DNA of 64,000 nt from Rhizomys pruinosus (lineage: Eukaryota > Chordata > Mammalia > Rodentia > Spalacidae): assembly GCA_009823505.1 (NCBI GenBank), contig VZQC01003052.1, positions 559,332 through 623,331 of the forward strand, given 5' to 3'. Under the pieces are notes generated by a model. It was given only the letters and a program-made list of their open reading frames with translations, was not told the origin of the DNA and did not search any database. Both the position numbers and the translations under genes were made by a program. Below, one piece after another: positions 15,111-27,760 of this stretch; positions within the stretch are counted from its first letter, which is position 1; every line of letters begins with the position of its first letter.

Positions 15111-17311
15111 GACATGTCTGATACAACTGCGACTAAGAGCATGTTCTTATCTGAGACAACAGGGACTGAGACAGGTCACATGTGTGAAACATCAGGGACT
15201 GAGACATTAGATATATCTTATATAACAGGGACTGAGACATTGGACATGTCTGAGACAACAGGGACTGAGAGAGTGGACATGGGTGAGACAGCAGCCACTG
15301 AGACAGTGAAGAAGTGTGAAACATCAATGAATGGGACAATGCAAATGTCTTAGACAAAAAGGAATGAGAGTTTGGACACATCTGAGTCAGCAGGGTTGGA
15401 GACAGTGGAAATGTCTGAGATAACAAAGGCTGAATAATTTGACATGTCTTAGCCAGTGGACAAGTCCTGTCTGAGATGACAGGGAATGAGAGAGTGGACA
15501 CATCTGAGAAAACCAGGACTGAGACAGTGGACATATCTGACAAAATTGGTACTGAGACAGTGGACATGACTGAGACAACAGGGACAGAGACAGTGGACAT
15601 GTCTGAGACAAAAAATATGTCTGAGACAACAGGGTTGGAGATCATGTCAATGTCTGAGAAACCAGGGACTGAGACAGTGGACATGTCTGAAAAAAATAAC
15701 TGAGAAGTTGGACATATATGAGACAGCAGGGACTGAGTCAGTCGACACTTCTGAGACAACAGGTTTTGAATAAGTTGACAGGTCCCAGACAACAGGGCCT
15801 GAGACAGTGGACATTTCTGAGACAAAATTGACTAAGACAGTGGACACGTCTGAGTCAACAGGTTTTGACATCATGGACATGTCTGAGGAAACAGTGACTG
15901 ATACAGTGGACATGGCTGAGAAAAGAGGGAGTGAGACATTTGACATGTCTGAGACAGTGGACATGTCCCTGTCTGAGAAGACAGGAACATAGACAGTGGA
16001 TACACCTGAGATAACAGGGACTTAGACAGTGGACACATCAGAGACAACCGGGACTGAGACTGTGCACATGGCCGAGACAACAGTCACTGAGACAGTGGAC
16101 AAGTGTGAAACATCAGGGAACAGGACAGTGGACATTTCTGAGAGAAAAGGGAATGAGACAGTGGACACATCCTATTCAGCAGGGTTTGAGACTGTGGACC
16201 TGTCTGAGACAAAAGAGGCTGAGTCAGTAGACATGTCTTAGCCAGTGGACAAGTCCTGTCTGAGATGACAGGGAAAGAGAGAGTGGACACTGCCTAGAAA
16301 ACAGGTACTGAGACAGTGGACACATCTGAGAAAACCAGGACTGAGACAGTAGACATATCTGAGACAACAGGGAATGAGACAATTGTCAAGTCTGAGACAA
16401 CAAGGACTGACACAGTGGATATGTCTGAAACAATGTCTGAGACAACAGGGTCTGAGAGAGTGGACATGTCTGATACAACTGCGAATAAGAGCGTGTTCAA
16501 GTCTGAGAAAACGGGGACTGAGTCAGGCCACATGTATGAAACATCAGGGACTGAAACAGTAGGTATATCTGAGACAACAGGGACTGAGACAGTGGACAAG
16601 TCAGAGACAACACGGACTGAAACAGTGGACATGTCTGAGACAAAAGGTACTGAGATATTGGACACGTCTGAGTCATCAGGATTTGAGATCATGGAAATGT
16701 CTGAAACAACAGGGACTGAGACAGTAGACATGGCTGAGACAACAGACACTGAGAGAGTGGATAAGTGTGAAACATCAGGGAATGGGACATTGGACATATC
16801 TGAGACTAAAGGGCCTGGACAGTGGACACATCTGAGTAAGCAGGGTAGGACACAGTGGACCTGTCTGAGATAATAGAGACTTAGTCAGTTGACATGTCTT
16901 AGCCAGTGGACAATTCCTGTCTGAGATGACAGGGAATGAGAGAGTGGACACACCTGAGAAAACAGGGACTGAGACAGTGGACACATCGGAGACAACCAGG
17001 ACTGAGACAGTTGACATATCTGAGACAACAGGGACTTAGAGAGTGGACATGTCTGAGACAACAGGCACTGACACAGTGGATATGTCAGAAACTACAGGGA
17101 CAGAGAAATTGGGCCTGTCTGAGACAACAGAGACTGAGACAGTAGACATGTCTGTTACAACTGTGACTTAGAGCATGTTCATTTCTGAGACAACCAGGAC
17201 TGAGACAGTGGACATATCTGAGACAATAGGGACTGAGGCAGTGGTCATGTATGAGACAAGAGGGGCTGACACAGTGGATATGTCTGAAACAACAGGGACT
17301 GGGACAGTGGG
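15111..17311 (+). repeat. Segmental duplication, copy 1 (partner 30,158-32,340)
   Basis: This 2.2-kb block matches 30,158-32,340 with a constant offset of 15,047 bp for about 2 kb, then 15,032 bp after a 15-bp deletion in the second copy. Shared private variants include 'ggagatcatgtcaatgt', 'gagtcagtcgacacttctg', 'acatttctgagagaaaaggg', and the sequence around 'tgtctgaaacaatgtctgag'. Differences are mainly single substitutions. It is a higher-order block copied over a long distance inside the array. Confidence 0.9.
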
Positions 17312-18120
17312 CACATCTGAGACATCAGGTACCTAGACAGTGGACATGTCTGATACAACTGTGATTCAGATCGTGTTCATGTCTGAGAAAACAGGGACTG
17401 ATACAGGCCACATATGTGAAACAACAGTGACTGTGACAGTAGATATATCTGAGACAAAACGGACTGAGATGGTGGACATGTCTGAGACATACAGAGCATA
17501 GACAGTGGACCTGTCGGAGACAACAGTGACTGAGACACTGGACATGTCTGAGTGAACAGGTACTGAGACAGTAGACATGTCTGAGACAACACACATATCT
17601 GAGATAACAGTGTCTGAGACCATTTACATGTCTGAGATCACAGTGACTGGGACAGTGAACATGTTTGAGAAAACAGTAACTGAAACACTGGACATGTCTG
17701 AGTCAACAGTTGCTAAGGCCGTGTACCTGTATGAGAAAACAGGGACAGAGTCCCTGGACATGTCTGAGACAACAGAGACTGAGAACATGAACATGTGTGA
17801 GACATCAGGGACTGACACCGTGGACATGTCTGAGAGAAGAGTGACTGAGACAGTGGAAATATCTGAGCAACAGGGACTGAGACAGTGGACATGTTTGAGA
17901 CATTAGGGATTGAAACTGTGGATATGTCTGAGAAAACAGGCACTGAGACTGTGCACATGTCTAAGACAACAGGGAATCAGTCATTGAAAATGACTGATAT
18001 TGCAGGGCCTCAGACAGTGGACATATTTGAGACAACAGGTACTGACACTGTGGAAATGTCTGAGACAATGGGAAGTGAGACAGTGGACATGTCTGAACAA
18101 CAGGGACAGAGACAGTGCAC

Positions 18121-18790
18121 ATGTTTGAGACAACAGGGACTGAGACAGTGGACATGTCTGAACAACAGGGACTATGACAGTGGACATGTCTGAGGCAATA
18201 GGGAATGATGCATTGGACATGTCTGAGACAAATTGACTAAGACAGTGGATACATCTGAGTCAATAGGGTTTGAGATCATGGACATGTCCGAGACAACAGG
18301 GACTGTGACAGGGGATATGTTTGAGACAACAGGGACTGAGACAGTGGACAAGTGTAAAACATCAGGGAATGGGACATTTGACGTGTCTGATACAGAAGGG
18401 ACTGAGACAATGGACATGTCTGTTACAGCTGCGACTTAGAGCATGTTCATGTCTGAGACAACGGGGACTGAGACAGGCCACATATGTGAAACAACAGTGA
18501 CTGAGACAGTAGATGTATCTGAGACAACAGGGACTGAGGACAGTGGACATGTCTGAGATATACAGGGGTGGAGACTGTGGACATGTCTGAGACAACAGGG
18601 ACTGTGACCGTGGAAATGGCTGAGACAACAGGCATTGAGACATTGGACATGTGTGAAACAACAGGGAATGAGACAGTGGACATGTCTGAGAGAACAGGGA
18701 CTCAGACAGTGAATTTGTCTGAGTCAACAGGGTTGGAGACAGTGGACCTGTCTGAGGCAATAGCTACTAAGACCATTAACATATCTTCAC
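18121..18790 (+). repeat. Duplicated block, copy 1 (partner 24,534-25,202)
   Basis: This block matches 24,534-25,202 at offset 6,413, then 6,412 after one base insertion ('gactgaggacag' here against 'gactgagacag' there). Diagnostic shared variants are 'gaggcaatagggaatgatgc', 'gagtcaataggg', 'gacgtgtctgatacagaagg' and 'gctactaagaccattaaca'. The downstream partner continues into a normal 'ccagtggacaattcctg' linker, whereas this copy breaks at 'cttcaccag' into an inverted segment. Confidence 0.88.
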
Positions 18791-18812
18791 CAGCTATTGT
18801 CTCAGACAGGTC
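18745..18812. repeat. Inverted repeat (21-bp arms, 26-bp loop), first copy
   Basis: Arm 1 (18,745-18,765, beginning gacctgtctgaggcaa) and arm 2 (18,792-18,812, ending ctcagacaggtc) are reverse complements at 20 of 21 positions. Arm 2 is a piece of satellite in the opposite orientation to the whole surrounding array, placed exactly at the junction of the 305-bp tandem copies. It could extrude as a hairpin. A template-switch or foldback origin is inferred. Confidence 0.9.
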
Positions 18813-19049
18813 AGTAGATGTATCTGAGACAACAGGGACTGAGGACAGTGGACATGTCTGAGATATACAGGGGTGGAGACTGTGGACATGTCTGAGACAA
18901 CAGGGACTGTGACCGTGGAAATGGCTGAGACAACAGGCATTGAGACATTGGACATGTGTGAAACAACAGGGAATGAGACAGTGGACATGTCTGAGAGAAC
19001 AGGGACTCAGACAGTGAATTTGTCTGAGTCAACAGGGTTGGAGACAGTG

Positions 19050-19117
19050 GACCTGTCTGAGGCAATAGCTACTAAGACCATTAACATATCTTCACCAGCT
19101 ATTGTCTCAGACAGGTC
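19050..19117. repeat. Inverted repeat (21-bp arms, 26-bp loop), second copy
   Basis: This is a copy of the inverted repeat at 18,745-18,812, shifted by exactly 305 bp (arms 19,050-19,070 and 19,097-19,117). Its presence in both tandem copies shows that the local inversion arose before or together with the tandem duplication. Confidence 0.9.
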
Positions 19118-19231
19118 AGTAGATGTATCTGAGACAACAGGGACTGAGGACAGTGGACATGTCTGAGATATACAGGGGTGGAGACTGTGGACATGTCTGA
19201 GACAACAGGGACTGTGACCGTGGAAATGGCT

Positions 19232-20340
19232 GAAACAACTGGGACTGAGAGAGTGGTCATGTCTGAGACAACAGGGAGTGAGACAGTGGACATGTTTGAG
19301 ACAACAGGGACTGATACATTGGAAATACCTTAGACAACAGGGACTGAGACAGTGGACATGTCTGAGAGAACATCTACTGGGACCATAGACATGTCTGAGA
19401 CAACAGGGACTGACAGAGTGGACAAGTCTGAGATGGGAACTGAGACGTTTTACATGCCTGATATAACAGGGACTGAGAGAGTCGATAAGTCTGAGACAAC
19501 AGGGACTGCAATAATGCATATGTCTGAGACAACACTGCCTGAGAGAGGTGATATGTCAGAGACAACAATGACCTTGATATTGGACGTGTCTGAGACAACA
19601 GGGACTGAGAGAGGGGACATGTCTGACCAAACAGGGACTGAGACAGTGGACATATCTGAGACAACACACATATCTGTTCCAATAGGGTCTGAGTCCATGG
19701 ACATGTCTGATACAACAGGGCCTGTGACAGTGGACTTGTGTGAAACAGCTGGGACTGAGACAATGGTCATGTCTGAGAAAACAGTGACTAAGATGGTGGA
19801 CATGTCAGAGACAACAGGGACTGAGACAGTTGACAAGTCTGAGACAAGAAGGACTGAGACCTTGGACCTGTCTGAGACAACAGGGAATCAGACATTGGAA
19901 ATGTCTGAGACAACACAGAATGGGACAGTGGACCCCTCTGAGGCACCTGGCCTGAGATATTGGACGTATATAAGACAACAGGGAATGAGACAGTGTCCAT
20001 GTCTGAGGCAACATGGATTGGGATAGTGGACCTCTCTAAGACAACAGTGTCTGAGAACTTGGACTTGTCTATGACTACAGGGATTGACATAGTGGACAAG
20101 TTTGAGACAACAGTGACAGAGACAGTGGACATGTCTGTGACAACAGGGCCTGAGACAGGGGACATTTCTGAGACAACAGGGTCTCAGAACATATACATGC
20201 ATATGACAACAGGAAATAAGATATAGAACATGTCTGAGACAACAGGGACTGAGATGGTGGACATGTCTGAGACCACAGGACCTGAGACGCTGGACATGTC
20301 TGAGACAACAGGGAATCAGACATTGGACATGTCTGAGACA
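19232..20340 (+). repeat. Duplicated block, copy 1 (partner 21,389-22,530)
   Basis: This block matches 21,389-22,530 at offset 2,157, increasing to 2,190 after one extra 33-bp unit in the second copy. Shared variants include 'ggaaataccttagacaac' (or close), 'tgaccaaacagggactg', 'gttgacaagtctgagacaag' (or close), and the GGCACCTGG/TATATAAG block. Divergence is higher than in the 305-bp event, so it is older. Confidence 0.8.
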
Positions 20341-21388
20341 ACAGGGACTGAGACAGTGGACTCATATGAGTCAACAGGGTTCGAGACAGTGGACCTGTCT
20401 GAGAAAACAGGGACTGAGACAGTGGACTTGTCTGAGTCATCAAGGTTTGTGACAGTGGACTGAGACCATAGCTAGTGAGACAGTTGACATGTCTTCGCCA
20501 GTGGACAATTCCTGTCTGAGATGACAGTGAATGAGACAGTGGACATATCTGAGACAACTGGGACTGAGTGGACATGTGTGAGACCACTGGTACTGACACT
20601 ATGTACATGTATGAAGCAACAAGGACTGAGACAGTGGACATGTCTGAAACAACAGTGACTGAGACAGTGGACATGTCTAAGACAAAATTGACTTTGAGTG
20701 TGGACACATGTAAGACATTGGGGACTCAGGCAATATATCTGAAACAACAGGCAGTGAGACAGTAGATATATCTGAAACAACAGAGACTGAGATCATGGAC
20801 ATTTCTGAGTCAACAGGTACTGAGACCTTAGTCATGTCTGCGACAACATGTAATCAGACATTGGACATGTCCGAGACTGCAGGGTCTCAGACAATGGACA
20901 TATCTGACACAACCGGGACTGAGACTTTGGACATGATTGAGAGAACAGGGACTCAGACAGTGGACATGTCTGAGACAACAGGCACTGAGACATTTTACAT
21001 GTGTGAAACAACAGAGAATGTGACAAAGGACATGTCTGAGACAACAGGGACTCAGACAGTGAACTCGTCTGAGTCAACAGGATTTGAGAAAGTGGACCTG
21101 TGTGAGACAATAGCTACTGAGAGAGTTGACATGTCTTCGCCAGTGGACAATTCCTGTCTTAGATGACAGCGAATGAGAGTGTGGACACATCTGAGACAAC
21201 AGGGAATGAGACTGTGGACACATCTGAAACATCCAGGACTGAGACAGTGGACATATCTGAGACAACAAGGACTGAGACAGTGGACATGTCGGAGAACACA
21301 GGGACTGACACAGTGGATATGTCTGAAACAACAGGGACTGAGACAGTGGACATGTCTGAAACAACAGGGTCTGAGAGTGGACATGTGT

Positions 21389-22530
21389 GAAACAACTGGG
21401 ACTGAGAGAGTGGTCATGTCTGAGACAACGGGGAGTGAGATAGTGGAAATGTTTGAGACAACAGGGACTGATACATTAGAAATGCCTTAGACAACAGGGA
21501 CTGTGACAGTGGACATGTCTGAGAGAACATGTAGTGAGACCATGGACATGTCAGAATCAACAGGGACTGAAAGGGTGGACAAGTCTGAGACAGGAACTTA
21601 GACATTTTACATGTCTGAGATAACAGGGATTGAGGCAGTGGACATGTCTAAGACAGCAGGGACTGAGATAATGGATATGTCTGAGACGACATTGCCTGAG
21701 AGAATGGACATGTTGGAGATAACAATGACTTAGATATTGGACGTGTCTGAGAAAACAGGGACTGAGACCATGGACATGTCTGACCAAACAGGGACTGAGA
21801 CAGTGGACATGTCTGAAACAACAGGGACTGAGACAGTGGACATCTGAGACAACACACACATATCTGATCCTGTAGGGTCTGAGACCATCTACATGTCTGA
21901 GACAACAGGGCCTGAGACAGTGGACATGTGTGAAACAACTTTTATTGAGACAGTGGTCATGTCTGAGAAAACAGTGACTAAAACAGTGGACACGTCAGAG
22001 ACAACATGGATTGAGACAGTTTACAAGTCGAAGACAAGAAGTACTGAGACCTTGGACCTGTCCGAGACAACAGGGAATCGGACATTGGAAATGTCTGAGA
22101 CAACATGGAATGGGACAGTGGACACATCTGAGGCACTTGGCCAGAGACAGTGTACGTATATAAGACAACAGGGAATGAGACAGTGTCCATGTCTGAGGCA
22201 ACATGGACTGGGACAGTGGACATGTGTAAGTTGACAGGGTCTGAGAACTTGGACTTGTCTATGACTACAGGGACTGACATAGTGGACAAGTTTGAAACAA
22301 CAGTGACAGAGACAGTGGACATGTCTGTGACAACAGGGACTGAGACAGTGGACATCTCTGAGACAACAGGGTCTCAGAACATGTACATGTATATTACAAC
22401 AGGCAATCAGATACAGGACATGTCTGAGACAACAGGGACTGAGATGGTGGACATGTCTGGGACCACAGGACCTGAGACGCTGGACATGTCTGAGACAACA
22501 GGGAATCAGATATTGGACATGTCTGAGACC
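21389..22530 (+). repeat. Duplicated block, copy 2 (partner 19,232-20,340)
   Basis: This is the second copy of the roughly 1.1-kb block, containing one additional 33-bp unit near 21,815. It ends near 22,530, where the two copies diverge: this one continues with several extra units before the shared 'gagtcaacagggttcgag' stretch. Confidence 0.8.
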
Positions 22531-24323
22531 GCAGGGACTCAGACCGTGGACATATCTGAGACAACCATGAATGAGACTTTAGACATGTCTGTGAGAACAG
22601 GGACTGAGGCAGTGGACAAGTGTGAAACAACAGGGAATGGGAGAGTGGAAATGTCTGAGACAACAGAGACTGAATCAGTGGACTCATCTGAGTCAACAGG
22701 GTTCGAGGGAGTGGACCTGTCTGAGAAAACAGGGACTGAGACTTTGGACATGCCTGAGACAACAGGGACTGAGATAGTGGACCTGTCTGAGATAATAGCT
22801 ACTGAGACAGTTGACATGTCTTTGCGAGTGGACAAGTCCTGTCTGAGATGACAGCAAATGAGACAATGGACATATCTGAGACAACAGGGACTGAGACAGT
22901 GGACATGTCTGAGACTACTGGTACTGACACAATGGATATGTATAAAACAACAAGGACTGAGACAGTGGACATGTCTGAGACAACAGAGACTGAGACAATT
23001 GACATGTCTGAGACTACAGTGACTTTGAGTGTGGACACATCTAAGACATTGGGGACTCAGACTGGCGATATGTCTGAAACAACAGGCACCGAGACAGTAG
23101 ATATATCTGATACAACCTGGACTGTGACAGTAGATATATCTGAAACAACAGGGACTGAGAAAGTGGACATGTCTGAGAAAACAGGGACTGAGACATTGGA
23201 CATGTCTGAGAAAACAGGGACTGAGACTGTGGACATGTCTGACACAACAGGGATTGAGACAGTGGACTTGTCTGAAAAAACGGACTGAGACATAAGACAT
23301 GACTGAGACAGCACACATATCTGAGACAATAGGGTCTGAGACCTGGACATGTCTGAGACAACAGGGACTGAGAGAGTGGACCTGTGTGAAACAACTGGGA
23401 ATGAGACAGTGGTCATGTCTGAGACAAGAGGGAATGAGACAGTGGACACGTCGGAGACAATAGGGACTGAGAAAGTAGACATATCTGAGACAACAGGGAC
23501 TGAGACTTGGACATGTCTGAGACAAAAGGGAATCAGACATTGTAAATGTTTGAGACTGCAGGGACCCAGACACTGGACATATCGGAGACAACTGGGACTG
23601 AGACTTTGGACATGCCTGAGACAACAGGGACTGAGATAGTGGACATGTCTGAGAAAACAGGAACTGAGACCATGGGCTTGTCTGAGTCAAGAGGGAGTGT
23701 GACAGTGGACATGACTGATACAACATGGACTGGGACAGTGGACATTTATGAGGCACCTGGACTGAGACAATGGACGTATATAAGACAATAGGGACTGAGA
23801 GAGTGGACATGTCTGAGCCAACATGGACTGGACTGTGGACATGTCTGAGAAAACATGGTCTGAGACCTTTTACTTGACTAAGTCTACAGGAACTGACACA
23901 GTGGAGAAGTTTTAGACAACAGGGACAGAGACAGTGTACATTTCTGAGACAACAGGGAATGAGACAGTATACATGTCTGAGGCCACAATGATTCAGAACT
24001 TGTACATGTATTAGACAACAGAAAATGAGATATGGGACATATCTGATACAGCAGAGACTCAGACAGTGGGCATGTCTGAGACCACAGTGACTGAGACCAT
24101 GGACATGTCTGAGACCACAGAACCTGAGACCCTGGACATGTCTTACACAATAGGGACTGAGACATTGGACATGTCTCAGATAATACGGACTGAGACAGTA
24201 GACATGTAGGAGACAACAGGTACTGAGATAGTAGACATGTTTGAGACTGTGCAGACATGTTATGTCTGAGACAACAGCGACTTAGTGAGTACACATAACT
24301 GATACAGCAGAGAATGAGCCAGT

Positions 24324-24351
24324 GGACATGTCTGAGCCAGTGGACATGTCC
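24324..24351. promoter_or_regulatory. Candidate p53-family full response element
   Basis: Two decamers, GGACATGTCT (24,324-24,333) and GGACATGTCC (24,342-24,351), each fit the p53 half-site RRRCWWGYYY with no mismatch and are separated by 8 bp (GAGCCAGT), within the accepted 0-13 bp. In ordinary units the half-sites are 23 bp apart. This compact pair results from a shortened unit ('gagccagt' in place of the usual longer spacer). It is a motif match only; nothing shows binding or a nearby gene. Confidence 0.45.
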
Positions 24352-24533
24352 TTGCCAGTGTACATGTCAAGTCTGAGACAACAGGGACTGAGACAGTGCA
24401 CATGTCTGAGACAACAGAGACTGAGAGAGTGGACATGTGTGGAACAACAGAGACTGAGAGAGTGGACATGTGTGGAACAACTGGGACTGAGAGAGTGGTC
24501 ATGTCTGAGACAATGGGGAGTGAGACAGTGGAC

Positions 24534-25202
24534 ATGTTTGAGACAACAGGGACTGAGACAGTGGACATATCTGAACAACAGGGACTGAGACAGTGGACAT
24601 GTCTGAGGCAATAGGGAATGATGCATTGGACATGTCTGAGACGAATTGACTAAGACAGTGGATACGTCTGAGTCAATAGGGTGTGAGATCATGGACATGT
24701 CTGAGACAACAGGGACTATGACAGGGGATATGTTTGAGACAACAGGGACTGAGACAGTGGACAAGTGTAAAACATCAGGGAATGGGACATTCGACGTGTC
24801 TGATACAGAAGGGACTGAGACAGTGGACATGTCTGTTACAGCTGCGACTTAGAGCATGTTCATGTCTGAGACAATGGGGACTGAGACAGGCCACATATGT
24901 GAAACAACAGTGACTGAGACAGTAGATATATCTGAGACAACAGGGACTGAGACAGTGGACATGTCTGAGATATACAGGGATGGAGACTGTGGACATGTCT
25001 GAGACAACAGGGACTGTGACCATGGAAATGGCTTAGACAACAGGCATTGAGACATTGGACATGTGTGAAACAACAGGGAATGAGACAGTGGACATGTCTG
25101 AGAGAACAGGGACTCAGACAGTGAATTCGTCTGAGTCAACAGGGTTGGAGACAGTGGACCTGTCTGAGACAATAGCTACTAAGACCATTAACATGTCTTC
25201 AC
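24534..25202 (+). repeat. Duplicated block, copy 2 (partner 18,121-18,790)
   Basis: This is the second copy of the block at 18,121-18,790, with the same variant order. Because this copy runs on into a standard linker ('ccagtggacaattcctg'), it is the better guide to the ancestral structure and shows that the inverted segment at 18,792 in the other copy is derived. Confidence 0.88.
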
Positions 25203-27732
25203 CAGTGGACAATTCCTGTGTAAGATGACAGCGAATGAGAGTGTGGACAGATATGAGACAAAAGGGCCTGAGACTGTGGACACATCTGAAACAACCAGGA
25301 CTGAGACAGTGGACATATCTCAGACAACAAGGACTGAGACAGTGGACATATCTGAGACCATAGGGACTGACATAATGGATATGTCTGAAACAACAGAGAC
25401 TGAGACAGTGCACATGTCTGAGACAACAGAGACTGAGAGAGTGGACATGTGTGGAACAACTGGGACTGAGGCACTGGTCATGTCTGAGACAAGAGGGACT
25501 GAGAGAGTGGACAGGTCAAGACTACAGTGACTGAGACAGTGGACATGTCTGAGACAAAAGGAATTGAGATAGTAGACAGGTCTGAGTCAACAGGTTTTGA
25601 GACCATGGATATGTCTGAGACAACAGTTACTGGGACAGTGGACATGGCTGAGACAACAGTCATTGATACAGTAGACAAGCGTGAAACCACAGGGAATGAG
25701 ACAGTGGACATGTCTGAGAAAACAGGGACTGAGAGAGTGGACACATCTGAGCCAACAGGGTTTGAGACAGTGGACCTTTCTGAGAAAATAGAGGCTGAGA
25801 CAGTTGACATGTCTTAGCCAGTGGACAAGTCCTGTCTGAGAGTACAGCAACTGAGAGAGTGAACAGATCTGAGGCAACAGGGACTGGGACAGTGGACCTG
25901 TCTAAGACAACCAGGACTGAGTCAGTGGACATATCTGAAACAACAGGGACTAGGACAGTGGACATGTCGCAGACAACAGGTACTGAGAGAGTGGACATGT
26001 CTGATACAACTGCGACTAAGAACATGTTCATGTCTGAGACAATGGGGACTGAGAGAGGTGACATGTCTGGAACAACAGGGACTGAGACAGTAGATATATC
26101 TGAAACAACAGAGATTGAGACAGTGGACATGTCTGAGACAACAGGGTCTAAGACTGTGGACATGTCTGAGCAAAGAGGGAATGACATTGTAAATATCTGA
26201 GATAACGAGGACTCAGACGGTGGACATGTCTGAGACAACAGGGATTGAGATAGTGGACATGTCTTGTCTGAGACAACAGGGATTGTGAAAGTGGATATGT
26301 ATGAGACAACAGGGACTTAGAGAGTAGACACATCTAAGACAATGGGTCTCAGACAGGAAACATGTCTGAAAGAACAGGGATTGAGAAAGAAGATATATCT
26401 GAAACAACAGGGACTGAGACAGTGGACATGTATGAGACAACAGGTAATGAGAACTTGGACATGTATGAGACAACATGGAATCAGACATTGGACATGTCTG
26501 AGACTGCAGGGACTCAGACACTAGACATGTCTGAGACAACCGGGACTGAGACTTTGGACATGTCTGAGAGAACAGGGACTGAGACAGTGGACATGTCTGA
26601 GACAACTGGGACTGAGACAGTGGACTCGTCTGAGTCAACAGGGTTCAAGAGAATGGACCTGTCTGAGACAATAGCTACTGAGACAGTTGACATGTCTTCG
26701 CCAGAGGACAAGTATTCTCTGAGATGACAGCAAATGAGAGAGTAGACACACTTGGGACAATAGGTACTGAGAGAGTGGACACATCTGAGACAACCAGGAC
26801 TGAGACAGTGGACATATCTGAGAAAGCAGCAGGGACTGAGACAGTGGACAAGTCTGACAGCACAGGGACTGACTCAATGGATATGTCTGAAACAACAGGG
26901 CCTGAGACAGTGGACATATCTGAGACAACAGAGACTGAGACAGTAGACATGTCTGATACAACTGCGACTAAGATCATGTTCAGGTCTGAGACAACGAGGA
27001 CTGAGAAATGCGACATGCCTGAAGCAAGAGGGATGGAGACTGAAGATATATCTGAAATAAGAGGGACTGAGACAGTGGACATGTCTGAGATAACAGGTAC
27101 TGAGACAGCAGATGCATCAGAGGCAACAGGGACTGAGGAAATGGACATATCTGAGACAACAGGGACTGAGACCTTGGACATGTCTGAAATATCAGGGAAT
27201 CAGCCAATGGAAATGTGTGAGACTGCAGGGACTCAGACACTGGACAAATCTGAGACAACCGGGACTGAGACTTTGGACATGTCTGAGATAACAGGGACTG
27301 AAACATTGGAAATGCCTGAGACAATAGGGACTGAGACAGTGGACATGTCTGAGACAACAGGTACAAAGACCGTGCTCATGTCTGAGACAATAGGGAGTGA
27401 GACAGTGGACATGTCTGAGACAACATGGACTGGGACTGTCGACACATCTGAGGAACCTGGACTGAGACAGTGCACGTATACAAGACAACAGGATCTAGGA
27501 CAGTGGACATGCCTGAGACAACAGAGAATGACACAGTGGATATGTCTGAAATATCAGGGACTGAGAAATTAGACATGACAAAGACAAGGACTAAGACAGT
27601 GGACATGTCTGATACAACTGTGACTAAGAGCATGTTCATGACTGAGCCAACGTTGATTGAGACAGGCGACATGTCTGAATCAACAGGGACTGAGACAGTA
27701 GCTATATCTGAGAGAACAGGGACAGAGAGTGT

Positions 27733-27760
27733 GGACATGTCTGAGCCAGTGGACATGTCC
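27733..27760. promoter_or_regulatory. Candidate p53-family full response element
   Basis: This is the same arrangement as at 24,324: GGACATGTCT (27,733-27,742), 8-bp spacer GAGCCAGT, and GGACATGTCC (27,751-27,760), both perfect RRRCWWGYYY matches. A third, imperfect copy (ggacatacca) follows. It is a motif match without functional evidence. Confidence 0.45.

Larger units (their letters stand above)
1..18120 (+). repeat. 33-bp satellite array, left domain
   Basis: The sequence is a continuous, degenerate tandem array of a 33-bp unit (A11 G11 C6 T5, about 67% purine on this strand, no CpG in the consensus). The unit can be read as two related halves, CTGAGACAACAGGGA (15 bp) and CTGAGACAGTGGACATGT (18 bp). 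In one frame it encodes the 11-residue repeat DMSETTGTETV, but stops such as TAG in 'acttagaca' variants and frame-breaking indels recur, so I see no gene. This domain is marked by frequent 'gtgtgaaacatcaggga' variants, by 'tgttacaactgcgacttagagc' variants (for example near 1413, 8297, 9829, 11247, 13499, 17152), and by most of the 'gagaagacagg' linkers. The whole interval is explained by the array. Species and chromosomal position (pericentromeric or subtelomeric) cannot be told from sequence. Confidence 0.95.
18507..19225 (+). repeat. 305-bp tandem duplication, about 2.35 copies
   Basis: The segment starting 'agtagatgtatctgagacaa' repeats with period 305 bp (starts near 18,507, 18,812 and 19,117). 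The first two copies appear identical across the full period, and the third is partial, ending near 19,225 where the sequence changes from 'ggctgagacaaca' to 'ggctgaaacaact'. The period is not a multiple of 33 (9 x 33 + 8), so it is an out-of-register event. The joint between copies contains a short inverted piece of array, described separately. Confidence 0.93.

Noticed and set aside
19961..19974. TATATAAG as a TATA box
   Set aside because: It is a repeated array variant with no downstream gene or other promoter element; kept only as a block marker.
22539..23810. 423-codon minus-strand reading frame (and many others of 200-400 codons) in the satellite
   Set aside because: The frame follows the 33-bp period, overlapping frames on both strands are equally open, there are no start context, splice or domain features, and paralogous blocks carry stops at the same positions.
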